From an uncultured Verrucomicrobiota bacterium (GTDB lineage: Bacteria; Verrucomicrobiota; Verrucomicrobiia; Limisphaerales; UBA9464), in assembly GCA_903907995.1 (NCBI GenBank), contig CAIVQH010000023.1:1-64000 (forward strand): a DNA stretch of 64,000 nucleotides, in the 5' to 3' direction. The notes under the pieces were generated by a model. The model saw only the letters and a program-made list of their open reading frames with translations, did not search any database and had not been told where the DNA came from. Position 1 is the stretch's first letter, and each line of letters opens with the position of its first letter. A program made the translations under genes and the position numbers. Positions 8,367 through 18,416 of this stretch are shown piece by piece.

Positions 8367-9197
8367 ATGGCTCAAAGAAAGACCAGTCCCCTGCCCGGCT
8401 TCCGGCTGACGCTGGGATACACCCTGCTGTATCTCTGCCTCATCGTCCTGCTGCCTTTGGCGGCGACCTTCCTGAAGACCGCCACGCTGACGTGGGACCA
8501 GTTCTGGACCACGGTGACGGCCCCCCGTGTGCTGGCATCGTACCGCCTGACTTTCGGAACCTCGCTGCTTGCGGCGATGGTGAACCTCGTCTTCGGCCTG
8601 CTCGTGGCATGGGTGCTGGTACGGTACAATTTTTTTGGCAAGAAGATAGTGGACGCCCTGGTGGACCTGCCCTTTGCGCTACCCACGGCAGTGGCCGGAA
8701 TCGCCCTGACCGCCATCTACGCGCCCAACGGATGGCTGGGCAAACCGCTGGCCGCCCTCGGGATCAAGGCGGCCTTCACCCCACTCGGCATCTTCATTGC
8801 GCTGACCTTCATCGGGCTGCCTTTCGTGGTGCGGACCGTACAGCCGGTTCTTGAGGATCTGGATGCCGAGGTGGAGGAAGCTGCCGCGAGTCTCGGGGCC
8901 ACACGCTTCCAGACCTTCCGGTATGTGATCATTCCCATGCTCCTGCCCTCGCTGCTGACGGGCTTTTCCCTCTCCTTTGCCCGGGCGCTCGGCGAATACG
9001 GCTCGGTGGTGTTCATCGCGGGCAACCAGCCGATGAAGACCGAGATCACCGCCCTCCTCATCATCACCAAGCTGGACCAGTACAACTACGCCGAGGCCAC
9101 GGCCATCGCGGTCGTGATGCTCGTCTTCTCCTTCGTCATGCTGCTGACGGTCAACCTGCTCCAGTGGTGGGGCAGCCGCTTCCAACAGCCCCATTGA
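8367..9197 (+). CDS. cysT: Sulfate ABC transporter permease CysT
   Basis: Predicted 276-residue inner-membrane permease with six hydrophobic segments. It has the family sequences LPFALPTAVAGIALTAIYAPNGW and the EAA loop EEAAASLGATRFQTFRYVIIP, which contacts the ATPase. The C-terminal half has the typical FARALGEYGSVVFI segment. It pairs with CysW, which starts 3 bp after its stop codon, so the two are translationally close. It is the first membrane subunit of the sulfate/thiosulfate importer. Confidence 0.93.
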   Translation: MAQRKTSPLPGFRLTLGYTLLYLCLIVLLPLAATFLKTATLTWDQFWTTVTAPRVLASYRLTFGTSLLAAMVNLVFGLLVAWVLVRYNFFGKKIVDALVDLPFALPTAVAGIALTAIYAPNGWLGKPLAALGIKAAFTPLGIFIALTFIGLPFVVRTVQPVLEDLDAEVEEAAASLGATRFQTFRYVIIPMLLPSLLTGFSLSFARALGEYGSVVFIAGNQPMKTEITALLIITKLDQYNYAEATAIAVVMLVFSFVMLLTVNLLQWWGSRFQQPH

Positions 9198-9200
9198 CCC

Positions 9201-10082
9201 ATGAGCGCTCCGCACTCACTGATCGCGACGGAACGCCTGGGTGGCCATCGCCGGCCCACGACGGAGCCGCCCTGGGTGCGTCGCCTGCTCATCGGCGTGG
9301 CGCTGGCATTCCTCGCCATTTTCCTCTGGGTACCGCTGGCGGCCGTGTTTGCCCAGGCCTTCGCGAAGGGGGCCAGGGCCTATTTCGATTCGTTCAACGA
9401 TCCGGTCACCTTTGCAGCGGTGAAGCTCACGCTCATTGCCGCCGGCATCGCCGTGCCCCTGAACCTCGTCTTCGGGGTGGCGGCGGCCTGGGCGATCTCC
9501 AAATTCAATTTCCCCGGCAAGAGCCTGCTCATCACGCTCATCGACCTGCCGTTCTCGGTCTCGCCGGTGATCGCCGGCCTGATCTATGTGCTGCTGTTCG
9601 GCGCGCAGGGATTGCTGGGACCGTGGCTGATCGATCACGACATACGGATCATCTTCGCGGTGCCCGGCATCGTGCTGGCGACGACGTTCGTGACCTTCCC
9701 CTTCGTCGCCCGCGAGCTGATCCCGCTCATGCAGGCACAGGGCCGCAGCGAGGAGGAGGCGGCGCTCTCGCTCGGGGCCAGCGGCTGGCAGACATTCTGG
9801 CGCGTGACCGTGCCGAACATCAAGTGGGGCCTGCTCTACGGCATCATCCTCTGCAATGCCCGGGCCATGGGCGAGTTCGGAGCCGTCTCCGTCGTGTCCG
9901 GCCACATCCGGGGCGAGACCAACACCATCCCGCTCCACATTGAAATCCTCTACAGCGAGAACGTCGTGGCCGCGTTTGCCGTGGCCACGTTGCTCACGCT
10001 CCTGGCTCTGGTTACCCTATGCTTGAAAACCTGGGTCGAATGGCGTGCCGCCGCCGAGTCCCAAACGGCCGAAGCCGAATGA
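9201..10082 (+). CDS. cysW: Sulfate ABC transporter permease CysW
   Basis: Predicted 293-residue permease with six membrane segments, homologous to CysT. Diagnostic stretches are [22 protein letters not shown], the EAA loop [22 protein letters not shown] and [19 protein letters not shown]. The N-terminal 30 residues are polar and precede the first membrane helix. It forms the transporter heterodimer with CysT and is followed 13 bp later by cysA. Confidence 0.93.
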   Translation: MSAPHSLIATERLGGHRRPTTEPPWVRRLLIGVALAFLAIFLWVPLAAVFAQAFAKGARAYFDSFNDPVTFAAVKLTLIAAGIAVPLNLVFGVAAAWAISKFNFPGKSLLITLIDLPFSVSPVIAGLIYVLLFGAQGLLGPWLIDHDIRIIFAVPGIVLATTFVTFPFVARELIPLMQAQGRSEEEAALSLGASGWQTFWRVTVPNIKWGLLYGIILCNARAMGEFGAVSVVSGHIRGETNTIPLHIEILYSENVVAAFAVATLLTLLALVTLCLKTWVEWRAAAESQTAEAE

Positions 10083-10095
10083 TTTTCCCCGCCGC

Positions 10096-11193
10096 ATGAG
10101 TGTCGAAGTCCGTAACATCACCAAGACCTTCGGGTCGTTCACCGCGCTGAACAACGTGAGCCTGAACGTCGAGTCCGGCGAACTCATCGCGCTGCTCGGT
10201 CCCTCCGGTTCCGGCAAGACCACGCTGCTGCGCATCATCGCGGGGCTCGAATTCGCCGATCCCGGCACCGCCCAGGTGCTCTTCCACGGCGAGGATGTCA
10301 CGAACCTGCCCGCCAGCCAGCGCCGTGCCGGGTTCGCCTTCCAGCATTACGCCCTGTTCCGGCACCTCACCGTCTTTGAGAACATCGCCTTCGGCCTGCG
10401 GGTCCGGCCCCGGGCCACTCGGCCGTCAGAGGAGTCGATCCGCGAGCGGGTCACCGAGCTGCTGAAGCTCATCCAGCTCGATCCGCTGGCGAACCGTTTT
10501 CCCAGCCAGCTTTCCGGCGGTCAGCGTCAGCGCGTGGCGCTCGCCCGGGCACTCGCGGTGGAGCCGAAGGTGCTCCTGCTGGATGAGCCCTTCGGCGCGC
10601 TCGACGCCAAGGTCCGCAAGCAGCTCCGCCGCTGGCTGCGCAAGCTGCACGACGACATCCACATCACCAGCATCTTCGTCACGCACGACCAGGAGGAGGC
10701 GCTGGAGGTGGCCGACCGGGTGGTGGTCATGAACGAGGGTGGCATCGTGCAGATCGGGCCGCCGCACGAGGTTTACGACCGCCCGGCCAATGCCTTCGTT
10801 TTCAACTTCCTCGGCAACGTCAACCTGTTCCAGGGCCGGATGGATGATGGCCTGATGAAGATCGGCGACACCGAGCTGCATGTCGCCGAAAACCTCGGCA
10901 CCAGCGTGTCGGACGCGACGGTCTATTTCCGTCCGCACGATGTGAAGGTCTCCACCGAGCCGGTGGGCCAGGAAAGCATCGCGGCCCTGATCCGGCACAT
11001 CAACCTGGCCGGTCCGGTGGTGCGGATCGATCTGGAGCGCGCCGACACCGGCAGCCGCTTCGAGGTCGAACTGAACCGCGAGCAATGGCAGGGCATCGAC
11101 CGCCGGGTGGGTGACCGCGTATTTGTGGACCTCCAGCGCGTCCGGGTCTTCCCCACAGATCACAAGACTCCGCTGGAGGATTTTTCGATTTAG
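10096..11193 (+). CDS. cysA: Sulfate ABC transporter ATPase CysA
   Basis: Predicted 365-residue ATPase. Walker A is GPSGSGKTT, the signature motif is LSGGQRQR, Walker B is [12 protein letters not shown], and the His switch lies in [10 protein letters not shown]. The C-terminal 120 residues form the TOBE-like regulatory domain usual for CysA. An ATG at 10045 would overlap cysW; the ATG at 10096 starts directly before the conserved beta-strand [12 protein letters not shown] and is preferred. It completes the sulfate importer. Confidence 0.94.
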   Translation: MSVEVRNITKTFGSFTALNNVSLNVESGELIALLGPSGSGKTTLLRIIAGLEFADPGTAQVLFHGEDVTNLPASQRRAGFAFQHYALFRHLTVFENIAFGLRVRPRATRPSEESIRERVTELLKLIQLDPLANRFPSQLSGGQRQRVALARALAVEPKVLLLDEPFGALDAKVRKQLRRWLRKLHDDIHITSIFVTHDQEEALEVADRVVVMNEGGIVQIGPPHEVYDRPANAFVFNFLGNVNLFQGRMDDGLMKIGDTELHVAENLGTSVSDATVYFRPHDVKVSTEPVGQESIAALIRHINLAGPVVRIDLERADTGSRFEVELNREQWQGIDRRVGDRVFVDLQRVRVFPTDHKTPLEDFSI

Positions 11194-11256
11194 CGACAGG
11201 ACTCCGGACTTGCGGATGCCCCTTCCGTTGTCCCAGCGGAGGATTAACTTCGGGGC

Positions 11257-12321
11257 ATGTCGGAACCGAAACCAGCAGCCCATCGCGGTGCGATCTCGCA
11301 GCCGGCCAACCGGTTTTCGGCCACGCACCGCGAGCGCGATCCCGATGCGGAAGACCTTGATCCGGCCGAGGAACCCCTGCCTCGCACCCAGTTCATCACG
11401 GACCACACCCAGTCCATCCTCACCACCAACGACAGCCCCGACATTGGCTTCACCTACAGCCTGAATCCCTATCGCGGCTGCGAGCACGGTTGTATCTACT
11501 GCTACGCCCGGCCCTTCCACGAATATCTCGGGTTCAGCGCCGGGCTCGATTTTGAGTCGAAGATCATGGTGAAGGCCGATGCGCCCGAACTTCTGCGGCG
11601 CGAACTCGGTTCGGCCAAATGGAAGCCCCAGTGCATCGCCATGAGCGGCGTGACTGACTGCTACCAGCCGGTGGAGCGGAAGCTCCGCATCACCCGGCAA
11701 TGCCTCGAGGTGCTCGCCGAGTTCCGCAACCCCGTCGGCATCGTCACCAAGAACGCGCTGGTCGCCCGCGATGTGGATGTGCTCGCCGAACTCGCCCGGC
11801 ACCAGTGCGTGCTGGTGATGATCTCGCTTACGACCCTCGATCCGGAGCTGCGCACGATCCTGGAACCGCGCACGTCACCACCCCTCGCCCGGCTGGCCGC
11901 CATCCGCAAGCTGAGTGCGGCCGGCATTCCGGTGGGCGTGCTGACCGCCCCGATCATTCCCGCGATCAACGATCACGAGATTCCCGAACTCATTCGCGCC
12001 GCGGCCGACGCCGGCGCCACCTTTGCCGGCCGGGTGGTGCTGCGGCTGCCGCACGCGGTCGCGCCGTTGTTCGAGGACTGGCTCACGCGGCATTTTCCTG
12101 ATCGGAAAGAAAAGGTGCTGGCCCAAGTGCGGGCGCTGCGTGGCGGCAAGATAAACGACGCGCGCTTCGGTTCGCGCATGACCGGAGAGGGCCTCTTCGC
12201 GGAACAGATTTCGCAACTGTTTCGCGTGGCCTGCCAGCGCGCCGGGATCGCCGGGGCCGGCCCGGAACTGTCCACCGCGCACTTCCGCCGGCGGCAACCA
12301 GGACAGGCGGAATTCTGGTGA
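11257..12321 (+). CDS. PA0069-family radical SAM protein
   Basis: Predicted 354-residue radical SAM enzyme. The cluster-binding motif is CEHGCIYC (C-x3-C-x2-C) within NPYRGCEHGCIYCYARP, matching the PA0069/Rv2578c group related to spore photoproduct lyase-like proteins. Conserved downstream segments are SGVTDCYQPVERKLRITR, GIVTKNALVARDVDVL and SLTTLD. The reaction is unknown for this family. It starts 63 bp after cysA and may be read with the sulfate cluster, but the family is not known to be linked to sulfur, so cotranscription may be incidental. Confidence 0.85.
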   Translation: MSEPKPAAHRGAISQPANRFSATHRERDPDAEDLDPAEEPLPRTQFITDHTQSILTTNDSPDIGFTYSLNPYRGCEHGCIYCYARPFHEYLGFSAGLDFESKIMVKADAPELLRRELGSAKWKPQCIAMSGVTDCYQPVERKLRITRQCLEVLAEFRNPVGIVTKNALVARDVDVLAELARHQCVLVMISLTTLDPELRTILEPRTSPPLARLAAIRKLSAAGIPVGVLTAPIIPAINDHEIPELIRAAADAGATFAGRVVLRLPHAVAPLFEDWLTRHFPDRKEKVLAQVRALRGGKINDARFGSRMTGEGLFAEQISQLFRVACQRAGIAGAGPELSTAHFRRRQPGQAEFW

Positions 12322-12338
12322 GCCAAACCGCCCTGCGC

Positions 12339-13343
12339 TCAGAAACCAATGCTCACGCCGGCGACCGCGCCGTAGGTGGAACCGAAATCAAGCTTCGCCT
12401 GGCGGCCCGGGGCATCGACCGTCACGCCGGTGTTGTACTGGAAGTCGCCGCCGACATAGACGCCGAGGTGCTTCGTAAGCCGGTAGGTGGCCCGCAACTG
12501 CGCATAGCCGCCCGGTGACCAGTGGGTGCGGAGATATTTGCCCGTGGAAGTCCCGGACAGGGAGTCTGTCTCCGTGAGCGTCAGTTCCGAGGAGGAATAG
12601 ACAGTGCAGTAGCCGACGCTCAGCGCGAGGTTCACGCGCCCGGAGAGCGGAACTTCGATCCACGGACCGATACGAAGCGTTTGGAAATCCGATTGAAGCT
12701 TGGTGTCGAGGGCGGAAGTTCCGGCAACGGACCGGATGACCGGGCTGTTATAGGTCAGCAACGGACCCGGTTTGTCCGGCGTGCCCGAATACGGCGGGAG
12801 CGGCGGAGTCACCCCGTTCAACGGGTAATCATAGTACAGCGAATTCCCGGAGGCGGTGGCGTGGTCGGACACGGAGAATTCGCTGAGGCTGTAGCCGAGC
12901 TCAAAACCGAACCGGGCCTCACGATGGCCGATGTCGAAGCGGACGAATTCAAACCCGCCCACAATCTCGCCGCCGAACTGCGGATCGTCCTTCAGGCCGT
13001 TCCGATCACCGACCCGCATGGCGCTGGCGTCGCGAAACGTCAGGGTGTCCCCGTTGACCTGGCTGGCGGACTGGTAGCCCCAGTTCTGCGTCAGCGTCGG
13101 ACTGCCACCGCTGTCCTTGCCGACAAATCCGTCGTCATAGACCGACAGGCCCGGGGTCACGGAGGCTGCCGGGCGGGTGTTGCGCAATTCGGCTTTCACA
13201 CCCGAGGAGATGCGTCCGCCAAGGCGGACGAACCAGCCGCTCTGGTCATCATCATCCAGGTTGTCCGCCGCAAAGACAGGGACGGCGGTGGCGGCCAGGC
13301 CAAGGACGAGCGCAACGGTACGGGGGGAGAGCAGTGAATTCAT
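12339..13343 (-). CDS. Outer-membrane beta-barrel protein
   Basis: Predicted 334-residue exported protein. Signal peptide MNSLLSPRTVALVLGLAATA with cleavage near VFA. The mature region shows long alternating amphipathic strands separated by Gly/Ser/Asp-rich loops and ends in a C-terminal Phe (GAVAGVSIGF), as expected for BAM-inserted barrels. I do not recognise a specific porin or transporter family. It begins 21 bp after the stop codon of the Ig-like secreted protein and is probably the second gene of that operon, so the two may work together at the surface. Confidence 0.7.
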   Translation of the reverse strand: MNSLLSPRTVALVLGLAATAVPVFAADNLDDDDQSGWFVRLGGRISSGVKAELRNTRPAASVTPGLSVYDDGFVGKDSGGSPTLTQNWGYQSASQVNGDTLTFRDASAMRVGDRNGLKDDPQFGGEIVGGFEFVRFDIGHREARFGFELGYSLSEFSVSDHATASGNSLYYDYPLNGVTPPLPPYSGTPDKPGPLLTYNSPVIRSVAGTSALDTKLQSDFQTLRIGPWIEVPLSGRVNLALSVGYCTVYSSSELTLTETDSLSGTSTGKYLRTHWSPGGYAQLRATYRLTKHLGVYVGGDFQYNTGVTVDAPGRQAKLDFGSTYGAVAGVSIGF

Positions 13344-13364
13344 GTCAGCGAACTGGGGAGAGGG

Positions 13365-15233
13365 TCAGCGGGTTTCGAGCACGTGATAGAAACGTGCGCC
13401 GTTGGTCGGCAGCGAATCGGTTTTGGGCGGGCCATTGTCCAGCCATTGCACCTGGTTGCCCGTGCCCAGCACCGCCGGCAGGGCGGTGCGAACACGGTTG
13501 GTGGCGGCGAAGTCCTCGGCGTGATCCGCATACTGCACGTAGTAGTGGTAATTGGTCTTCGTCGGGAACTCGACCAGGAAAACATTGGTGACGAAAAGGG
13601 TGTTGGTTACGAACCGGGTGGCGGTGATGTTGATCGGCGTGGTGTTGGCCAGCGTGTTGGTGATGGCCGTGGCGCTGTAAGCCGTGAGCGTCGGCGCATG
13701 GACGGTCAGGTGGTCCGGTGCAAAGTATTCAAGGATGGCCGACTCCGTGTCGCCCGGCGCAAGCGTGGGCAGGCTCACGAAGGATTCCCCGGTGACCAGG
13801 TAGCCCTGGGCGTTCTGGTGGCGGATCGCGTTGGTGTTCGAGTCAGTGCCGAGCTGACCGACGACGAGGAAGACATTCTCGATACTGGTGGCACCCGGAT
13901 TGGCAAACTGGACGACCTGCTCGAAGTTTCCGGTCTGCAGGTTCAATTTCGGACCCGTGGCGGAACTGACAAAATTGCTGCTGACCAGGACGGGCGGGGC
14001 CTGGCTGATGGTGATCACGGCGTTGGTGGTGATCACACTGTTGGTGGCGTTGGTGCTGACGACGACCGGTGAGAAGGCCAGCGGCAGCGGAGCATTGGTA
14101 AAGGTGACGAGGCCCGCGTAAGGATTCGCACCCGGCTGGAGGGTGAACGTGACCCGGCCCAGTGTGTCGGTGCTTTCACCTGGATCCAGCGTAAACCCGG
14201 GAGCCATACCGATGTTGACGCCCAAAGATCCGGGCGTGCTGGTTATCGTCACGGGTGACTCCACGGGAATGGCAGCCGGGAGGGGACGACTGCGATTGCG
14301 ACCCGGGTCACCCGGTGGCGTGGGAAATGTATTGGTAACGACCGGAGTGGTGGAGGTGGGAATCGGGGTCTGACTGACGCCGCTATCTGAGAAACCAATG
14401 GTGGTGCCTCCTCCAACAATGGTCATTGAAACGACCGCCTCAAAATTGGCATTGGCAAAGACCGTCGGGTCGTAGCTGACGCTGAAGCTGAGATTGGTCT
14501 CCGTGCCGTGGGAAGTGAAATAAACCGGGAAACGAACCTGGCCATCGACAATGGTCTCCGCTCCGAACCGCAGTGCCGGGTCGGGCAGGTCCTGCACGGT
14601 GAGCACGGCCGACCAAGAGGTGATTCCCGAGGCGTTCGTGGAGATAAAGGTGTAACTGCCCGCATTGGTGCTGGGCACATTGGTCAGCAGGATGGTGTGC
14701 TCCGAGCGATAGGCATCGATGACCGTGTCGGTGAACACCGCGTTGGTGATCGGGAGATTGTTGAAATACCAGCCGTTGGTCGTCGGGGTGGTGCTGTAAA
14801 CCTCGGCCGTAAAAGTCGCGTTCTTCCCGGTGTAAATGGTCTCGTCCACCGGGGTGGTTTCCAACGCCGGGAGGCCGTTGACGTCCAGGCTGGCCGACGC
14901 GGCGGCGGGCAGCGAGCCATTGTCGGCAGTGCCGACGACCACCGTGTAGAGCCCGTGGTCGGTGGAAAGCACGCTGGCGAGGTTCAGCGTGCTGTTGGTC
15001 GCGCCATCGATGTCCAGATAGGTTGTGCCCGCCAGCTTCTGCCACTGGTAGGTCGTGGGCGTGGCGTTGGTGACATTGGCGGTAAAGGTGAAATTTGTGC
15101 CCGCGTTCACGATGCTGGCGGCCGGCGTGATCGTGACTGCCGGCGTCCCTGCCGCCTGGGCAAGACTCAGGGCGCAACCCGCGAGGGCGACCAGGAGGCA
15201 GCGGAAGAGACTAGGAATATTCAGAACTCGCAT
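13365..15233 (-). CDS. Large secreted protein with Ig-like domains
   Basis: Predicted 622-residue exported protein with a signal peptide (CLLVALAGCALSLAQAAG). Residues about 30-200 contain two tandem Ig-like domains with the verrucomicrobial pattern VNAGTNFTFTANVTNATPTTYQWQK...LNLASVLSTDHGLYTVVV. The middle resembles cohesin/dockerin-type or adhesin beta-sandwiches (NLSFSVSYDPTVFANANFE). The last 70 residues form a short fibronectin-like tail ending NGARFYHVLETR, which is also seen in the S8 protease of this window. Composition is rich in Thr, Asn and Val. It is likely a surface adhesin or scaffold; no enzyme motif is seen. Confidence 0.75.
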   Translation of the reverse strand: MRVLNIPSLFRCLLVALAGCALSLAQAAGTPAVTITPAASIVNAGTNFTFTANVTNATPTTYQWQKLAGTTYLDIDGATNSTLNLASVLSTDHGLYTVVVGTADNGSLPAAASASLDVNGLPALETTPVDETIYTGKNATFTAEVYSTTPTTNGWYFNNLPITNAVFTDTVIDAYRSEHTILLTNVPSTNAGSYTFISTNASGITSWSAVLTVQDLPDPALRFGAETIVDGQVRFPVYFTSHGTETNLSFSVSYDPTVFANANFEAVVSMTIVGGGTTIGFSDSGVSQTPIPTSTTPVVTNTFPTPPGDPGRNRSRPLPAAIPVESPVTITSTPGSLGVNIGMAPGFTLDPGESTDTLGRVTFTLQPGANPYAGLVTFTNAPLPLAFSPVVVSTNATNSVITTNAVITISQAPPVLVSSNFVSSATGPKLNLQTGNFEQVVQFANPGATSIENVFLVVGQLGTDSNTNAIRHQNAQGYLVTGESFVSLPTLAPGDTESAILEYFAPDHLTVHAPTLTAYSATAITNTLANTTPINITATRFVTNTLFVTNVFLVEFPTKTNYHYYVQYADHAEDFAATNRVRTALPAVLGTGNQVQWLDNGPPKTDSLPTNGARFYHVLETR

Positions 15234-15341
15234 GGACTTATGGTGTTGAGCCGGAAGGGACGCAGAACTGCCGGAGCGCGGGTAGTTCGCGGGAAGGAAC
15301 CGTGCCGGGCAAGCGAAATTGGGTGATGGGCCGGCTGCGTT

Positions 15342-16637
15342 TCAAAGCACCGTGCCATGCGGGATCACGCCGTTTTTCGGGATCATCAGCACCCCGTCAC
15401 GGATGTAGTACAGGGGGTGGTCCATGTTCTCCGGCTTGCCGGCGGGCGACAGCACGCAGCCGTCGCCGATGCGGGCATTCTTGTCCACGATCGCGTTTTC
15501 AATCCGCGTGTTCTGGCCCACGCCGATGGGAATGCCCTGGTTTTCCGGCTTCGCGAGGCGCGAAGGCGAATCGTAAAAGTCCGCACCCATCATCACCACG
15601 CGGTTCAGGTAAGATCCCTCACGCAGGATGCCGCGGATGCCGATGACGCTCTGCTGCACCCGGGCGTGACTGATGATGCAGCCGTCGGAGATCACCGCGT
15701 GATCGATTCCGGCCCCGTTGATCTTCGAGGCCGGCAGGAACCGCGGGCGGGTGAAGACCGGCGGATCGAAGAAGTTGAATTTCGGCAGGTCGGTGGCCTG
15801 GTCGATGTTCGCGTCGAAGAAGCTGCGAATCGTGCCGATGTCCTCCCAATAGCCCTGGAAAACGTAGCTGAACACCCGGTGGGTATCGATCGCCGTGGGG
15901 ATGATGTGCTTGCCGAAGTCGGTCTGGTTGTTGTCGAGCAGCTCGAAGAGCACGTCGCGGTTGAAAACATAGATGCCCATCGAGGCGAGGTAGAACTGCT
16001 CGTCCCCTTTCACCCCGAGGCCGGCGTAGCTCTCCCGGTCCAGCTTCAGGGAATCCAGCAGCGCGGGATCCTTGGGCTTCTCAACGAAGCGGGTGATCCG
16101 GCGTTCGCGGTTGATGTGCATGATGCCCAGCGCGCTGGCCTCCTTGGCGGGCACCGGGATCGTCGCGATGGTCAGGTCGGCGGAAGATTCCTCATGCGCC
16201 TCGATGATCTTGCGGAAATCCATCCGGTAGAGCTGGTCGCCGGAGAGGATCAGCGCGTAGTCAAAATTCGTGTTCCGGAAGTGCATCAGGTTCTTGCGCA
16301 CGGCGTCGGCGGTGCCCTGATACCATGAGGTGTTGGAGAAGCTCTGCTCGGCGGCGAGGATCTCGACAAAACCGGCGCCAAAATGGTCGAACTTGAAGCT
16401 CTGCGAGACGTGCCGGTGCAGCGAGGCGGAGTTGAACTGCGTGAGCAGGTAGATGCGGTTCAGGCCGGAGTTGAGACAGTTCGAGATGGGTATGTCCACC
16501 AGGCGGTACTTCCCCGCCAGCGGCACAGCGGGTTTGGCGCGCTCCTGCGTCAATGGGAACAGGCGGGTGCCCTGGCCACCACCCATGATGATGGCCAGCG
16601 TGTTGTGGCTGTACGAGACGTGACGGGAGGTAGGCAT
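15342..16637 (-). CDS. glgC: Glucose-1-phosphate adenylyltransferase
   Basis: Predicted 431-residue enzyme making ADP-glucose from ATP and glucose-1-phosphate, the committed step of bacterial glycogen synthesis. Nucleotide-binding motif GGGQGTRLFPLTQERAKPAVP, then DIPISNCLNSG, LILSGDQLYRMDF, FVEKPKDP and GYWEDIGTIRSFFDAN. The C-terminal 130 residues are the left-handed beta-helix (hexapeptide-like repeats, VQQSVIGIRGILREGSYL). Length is typical. It lies alone; other glycogen genes are not in the window. Confidence 0.95.
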   Translation of the reverse strand: MPTSRHVSYSHNTLAIIMGGGQGTRLFPLTQERAKPAVPLAGKYRLVDIPISNCLNSGLNRIYLLTQFNSASLHRHVSQSFKFDHFGAGFVEILAAEQSFSNTSWYQGTADAVRKNLMHFRNTNFDYALILSGDQLYRMDFRKIIEAHEESSADLTIATIPVPAKEASALGIMHINRERRITRFVEKPKDPALLDSLKLDRESYAGLGVKGDEQFYLASMGIYVFNRDVLFELLDNNQTDFGKHIIPTAIDTHRVFSYVFQGYWEDIGTIRSFFDANIDQATDLPKFNFFDPPVFTRPRFLPASKINGAGIDHAVISDGCIISHARVQQSVIGIRGILREGSYLNRVVMMGADFYDSPSRLAKPENQGIPIGVGQNTRIENAIVDKNARIGDGCVLSPAGKPENMDHPLYYIRDGVLMIPKNGVIPHGTVL

Positions 16638-16717
16638 GGAACTTCTGGTACGTGGTAAAACGGACGGCGCACCAACTCATACTGTGCCACCGGCACGGCA
16701 GCAAGCCGCGAGAAGCC

Positions 16718-16754
16718 ATGGTGCGCAATGGACTTTGCCGGTCCGGCGCACCAT
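16718..16754. promoter_or_regulatory. Inverted repeat in front of the dGTPase gene
   Basis: ATGGTGCGC and its exact complement GCGCACCAT flank a 19-nt spacer. The right arm ends 22 nt before the dGTPase start codon, within the 139-bp divergent gap shared with glgC. It could be an operator or a leader hairpin. Confidence 0.45.
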
Positions 16755-16776
16755 CTTCCCGTCCCACGGAATCGCC

Positions 16777-17934
16777 ATGCCCGTAGCCCTAGCCGAACTC
16801 GAAACCCGCGAGCGCCAGTTCCTCGCCCCCTACGCCCAGTTCAGCGGGGACAGCTGCGGGCGCGTTCATCCCGAAGCTCCGCCCACCTGGCGCACGCAGT
16901 TCCAGCGCGACCGCGACCGGGTGATTCACAGCCGCGCCTTCCGCCGGCTGGAGTACAAGACCCAGGTCTTCCTCAACGGCACCGGGGACCATCTCCGCAC
17001 ACGACTCACCCACACCATCGAAGTGGCGGCCATCTCCCGAAACATTGCCCGCGCGCTCCGGCTAAACGAGGACCTCGCCGAGACGATCGCCCTGGCCCAT
17101 GACCTGGGACATTCGCCTTTCGGCCACACGGGCGAGGAGGTGCTTGACCGGCTGATGAAGGACCACGGCGGTTTTGAGCACAACCGCCAGAGCCTGCGCG
17201 TGGTCGAGGAGCTGGAGCAGAAATATCCCGGCTTTCCAGGCCTGAACCTTTCCTGGGAAGTCCGCGAGGGCCTCGCCAAGCACAAAACCGGCTTTGACGT
17301 GCCCCCCGGCGGCGCCTCGTTCATCCATCGCCAACCCTCGCTGGAAGCGCAAATTGCGAATCTGGCCGACGAGGTCACCTATTACAGCCATGACCTTGAC
17401 GATGGTCTGGACTCAGGGCTGCTCGACGAGAAGAGGCTGCTGCGAGAGGTCAAGGTCTGGGCCATCGCCGCCCGGGAGGTGAAACGGCAGTTCGGTGCGC
17501 TGCCGGATGAAAGCCGTCGCTACTACACGATCCGCCAGATCATCGATGGCCAGGTCAGGGATGTGGTCGAAACCACGGAAGAGCTGCTGCGCAAGGCCAA
17601 GGTCAGATCAGCGGATGAGGTCCGCGCGCAGGCCAAGCCCCTGGTGCGCTACAGCCCGGAACGGCGCAAACTCAACCTGGAGATGCGCAAATACCTCTAT
17701 CAGAATCTCTACTACAACCCGGCGGTGGCCGGCCCCAACACGCGGGCCACACAGATGCTGGCCGAGGTCTTCAGCCACCTGATTGCGCATCCCGAAGAAG
17801 TCGGCGCACAGGCGCGCAAGCGTGCCAAGAAGGATGGCTGGCACCGGGCCGTCTGCGACTACATCGCCAGCATGACGGACCGCTACTGCATCCAGGAGCA
17901 CCAGCGCCTTTTCGGGCTGAACCCCGGAAGGTAA
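16777..17934 (+). CDS. dgt: Deoxyguanosinetriphosphate triphosphohydrolase-like protein
   Basis: Predicted 385-residue HD-domain phosphohydrolase that converts dGTP (or another dNTP) to deoxynucleoside plus triphosphate. Metal ligands sit in HTIEVAAISRNIAR and in AHDLGHSPFGHTGEEVLD (HD pair), with a later D in ANLADEVTYYSHDLDDG. RVIHSRAFRRLEYKTQVF and RTRLTHTIEV are the family signature. The ATG at 16777 is preferred over an in-frame ATG at 16636, which would overlap glgC and encode an arginine-rich leader. Length fits the short (type 2) subfamily. Confidence 0.9.
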   Translation: MPVALAELETRERQFLAPYAQFSGDSCGRVHPEAPPTWRTQFQRDRDRVIHSRAFRRLEYKTQVFLNGTGDHLRTRLTHTIEVAAISRNIARALRLNEDLAETIALAHDLGHSPFGHTGEEVLDRLMKDHGGFEHNRQSLRVVEELEQKYPGFPGLNLSWEVREGLAKHKTGFDVPPGGASFIHRQPSLEAQIANLADEVTYYSHDLDDGLDSGLLDEKRLLREVKVWAIAAREVKRQFGALPDESRRYYTIRQIIDGQVRDVVETTEELLRKAKVRSADEVRAQAKPLVRYSPERRKLNLEMRKYLYQNLYYNPAVAGPNTRATQMLAEVFSHLIAHPEEVGAQARKRAKKDGWHRAVCDYIASMTDRYCIQEHQRLFGLNPGR

Positions 17935-17942
17935 GCCCACGC

Positions 17943-18416
17943 TTACATCCCCAATTTCATCAGCTCGCGTTCGAGCGCGATTTGGAACTCCTGAAGATCC
18001 GGCGCGCTGGGACGATAGCCCTTGGTATCGGGAGCCAGGCCCGGGCGGCCATACTGGTCCACATACCAGGTGGCGCCCAGTCCGTCGCTGAAGACAACCC
18101 GGCCACTGACCATCATCCCGGGCCGCGTGACGGTATCAACCGTCACTTTGATGCCGCCGCCACCCGGCACGGTGTCGGCCGGTGCGGTGGCCGGAACCGC
18201 CTCGGATGCGGGAGCCGGGGCCGCCACGGGTTCCGGCTTCTTGGGCGGCTCAGGATCCTTCGGCAAAACCTTGAGGTCATCCACCAGAAAGCGGACCTCC
18301 ATGTAGGTCAGCTTCATCCCGAAGTCGGTTTCCAGCCGCTTCTGGAACTCGGACAGCTTCATGCCGTCCGCCAGCCATTGGCGTGCGATTGCTTTTTGGT
18401 CTTCCGTCAAAGTCAT
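17943..18416 (-). CDS. Small hypothetical protein with Pro/Ala-rich linker
   Basis: Predicted 157-residue protein. An upstream in-frame start at 18482 would add 22 basic residues; the ATG at 18416 (MTLTEDQKAIARQWLADG) is preferred. An N-terminal helical domain of about 50 residues (LSEFQKRLETDFGMKLTYMEVRFLVDDL) is followed by a Pro/Ala/Glu-rich linker and a C-terminal beta-rich domain (SGRVVFSDGLGATWYVDQYGRPGL). The front resembles helix-turn-helix-like small domains, but I cannot assign a family. Convergent with dgt. Confidence 0.65.
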   Translation of the reverse strand: MTLTEDQKAIARQWLADGMKLSEFQKRLETDFGMKLTYMEVRFLVDDLKVLPKDPEPPKKPEPVAAPAPASEAVPATAPADTVPGGGGIKVTVDTVTRPGMMVSGRVVFSDGLGATWYVDQYGRPGLAPDTKGYRPSAPDLQEFQIALERELMKLGM

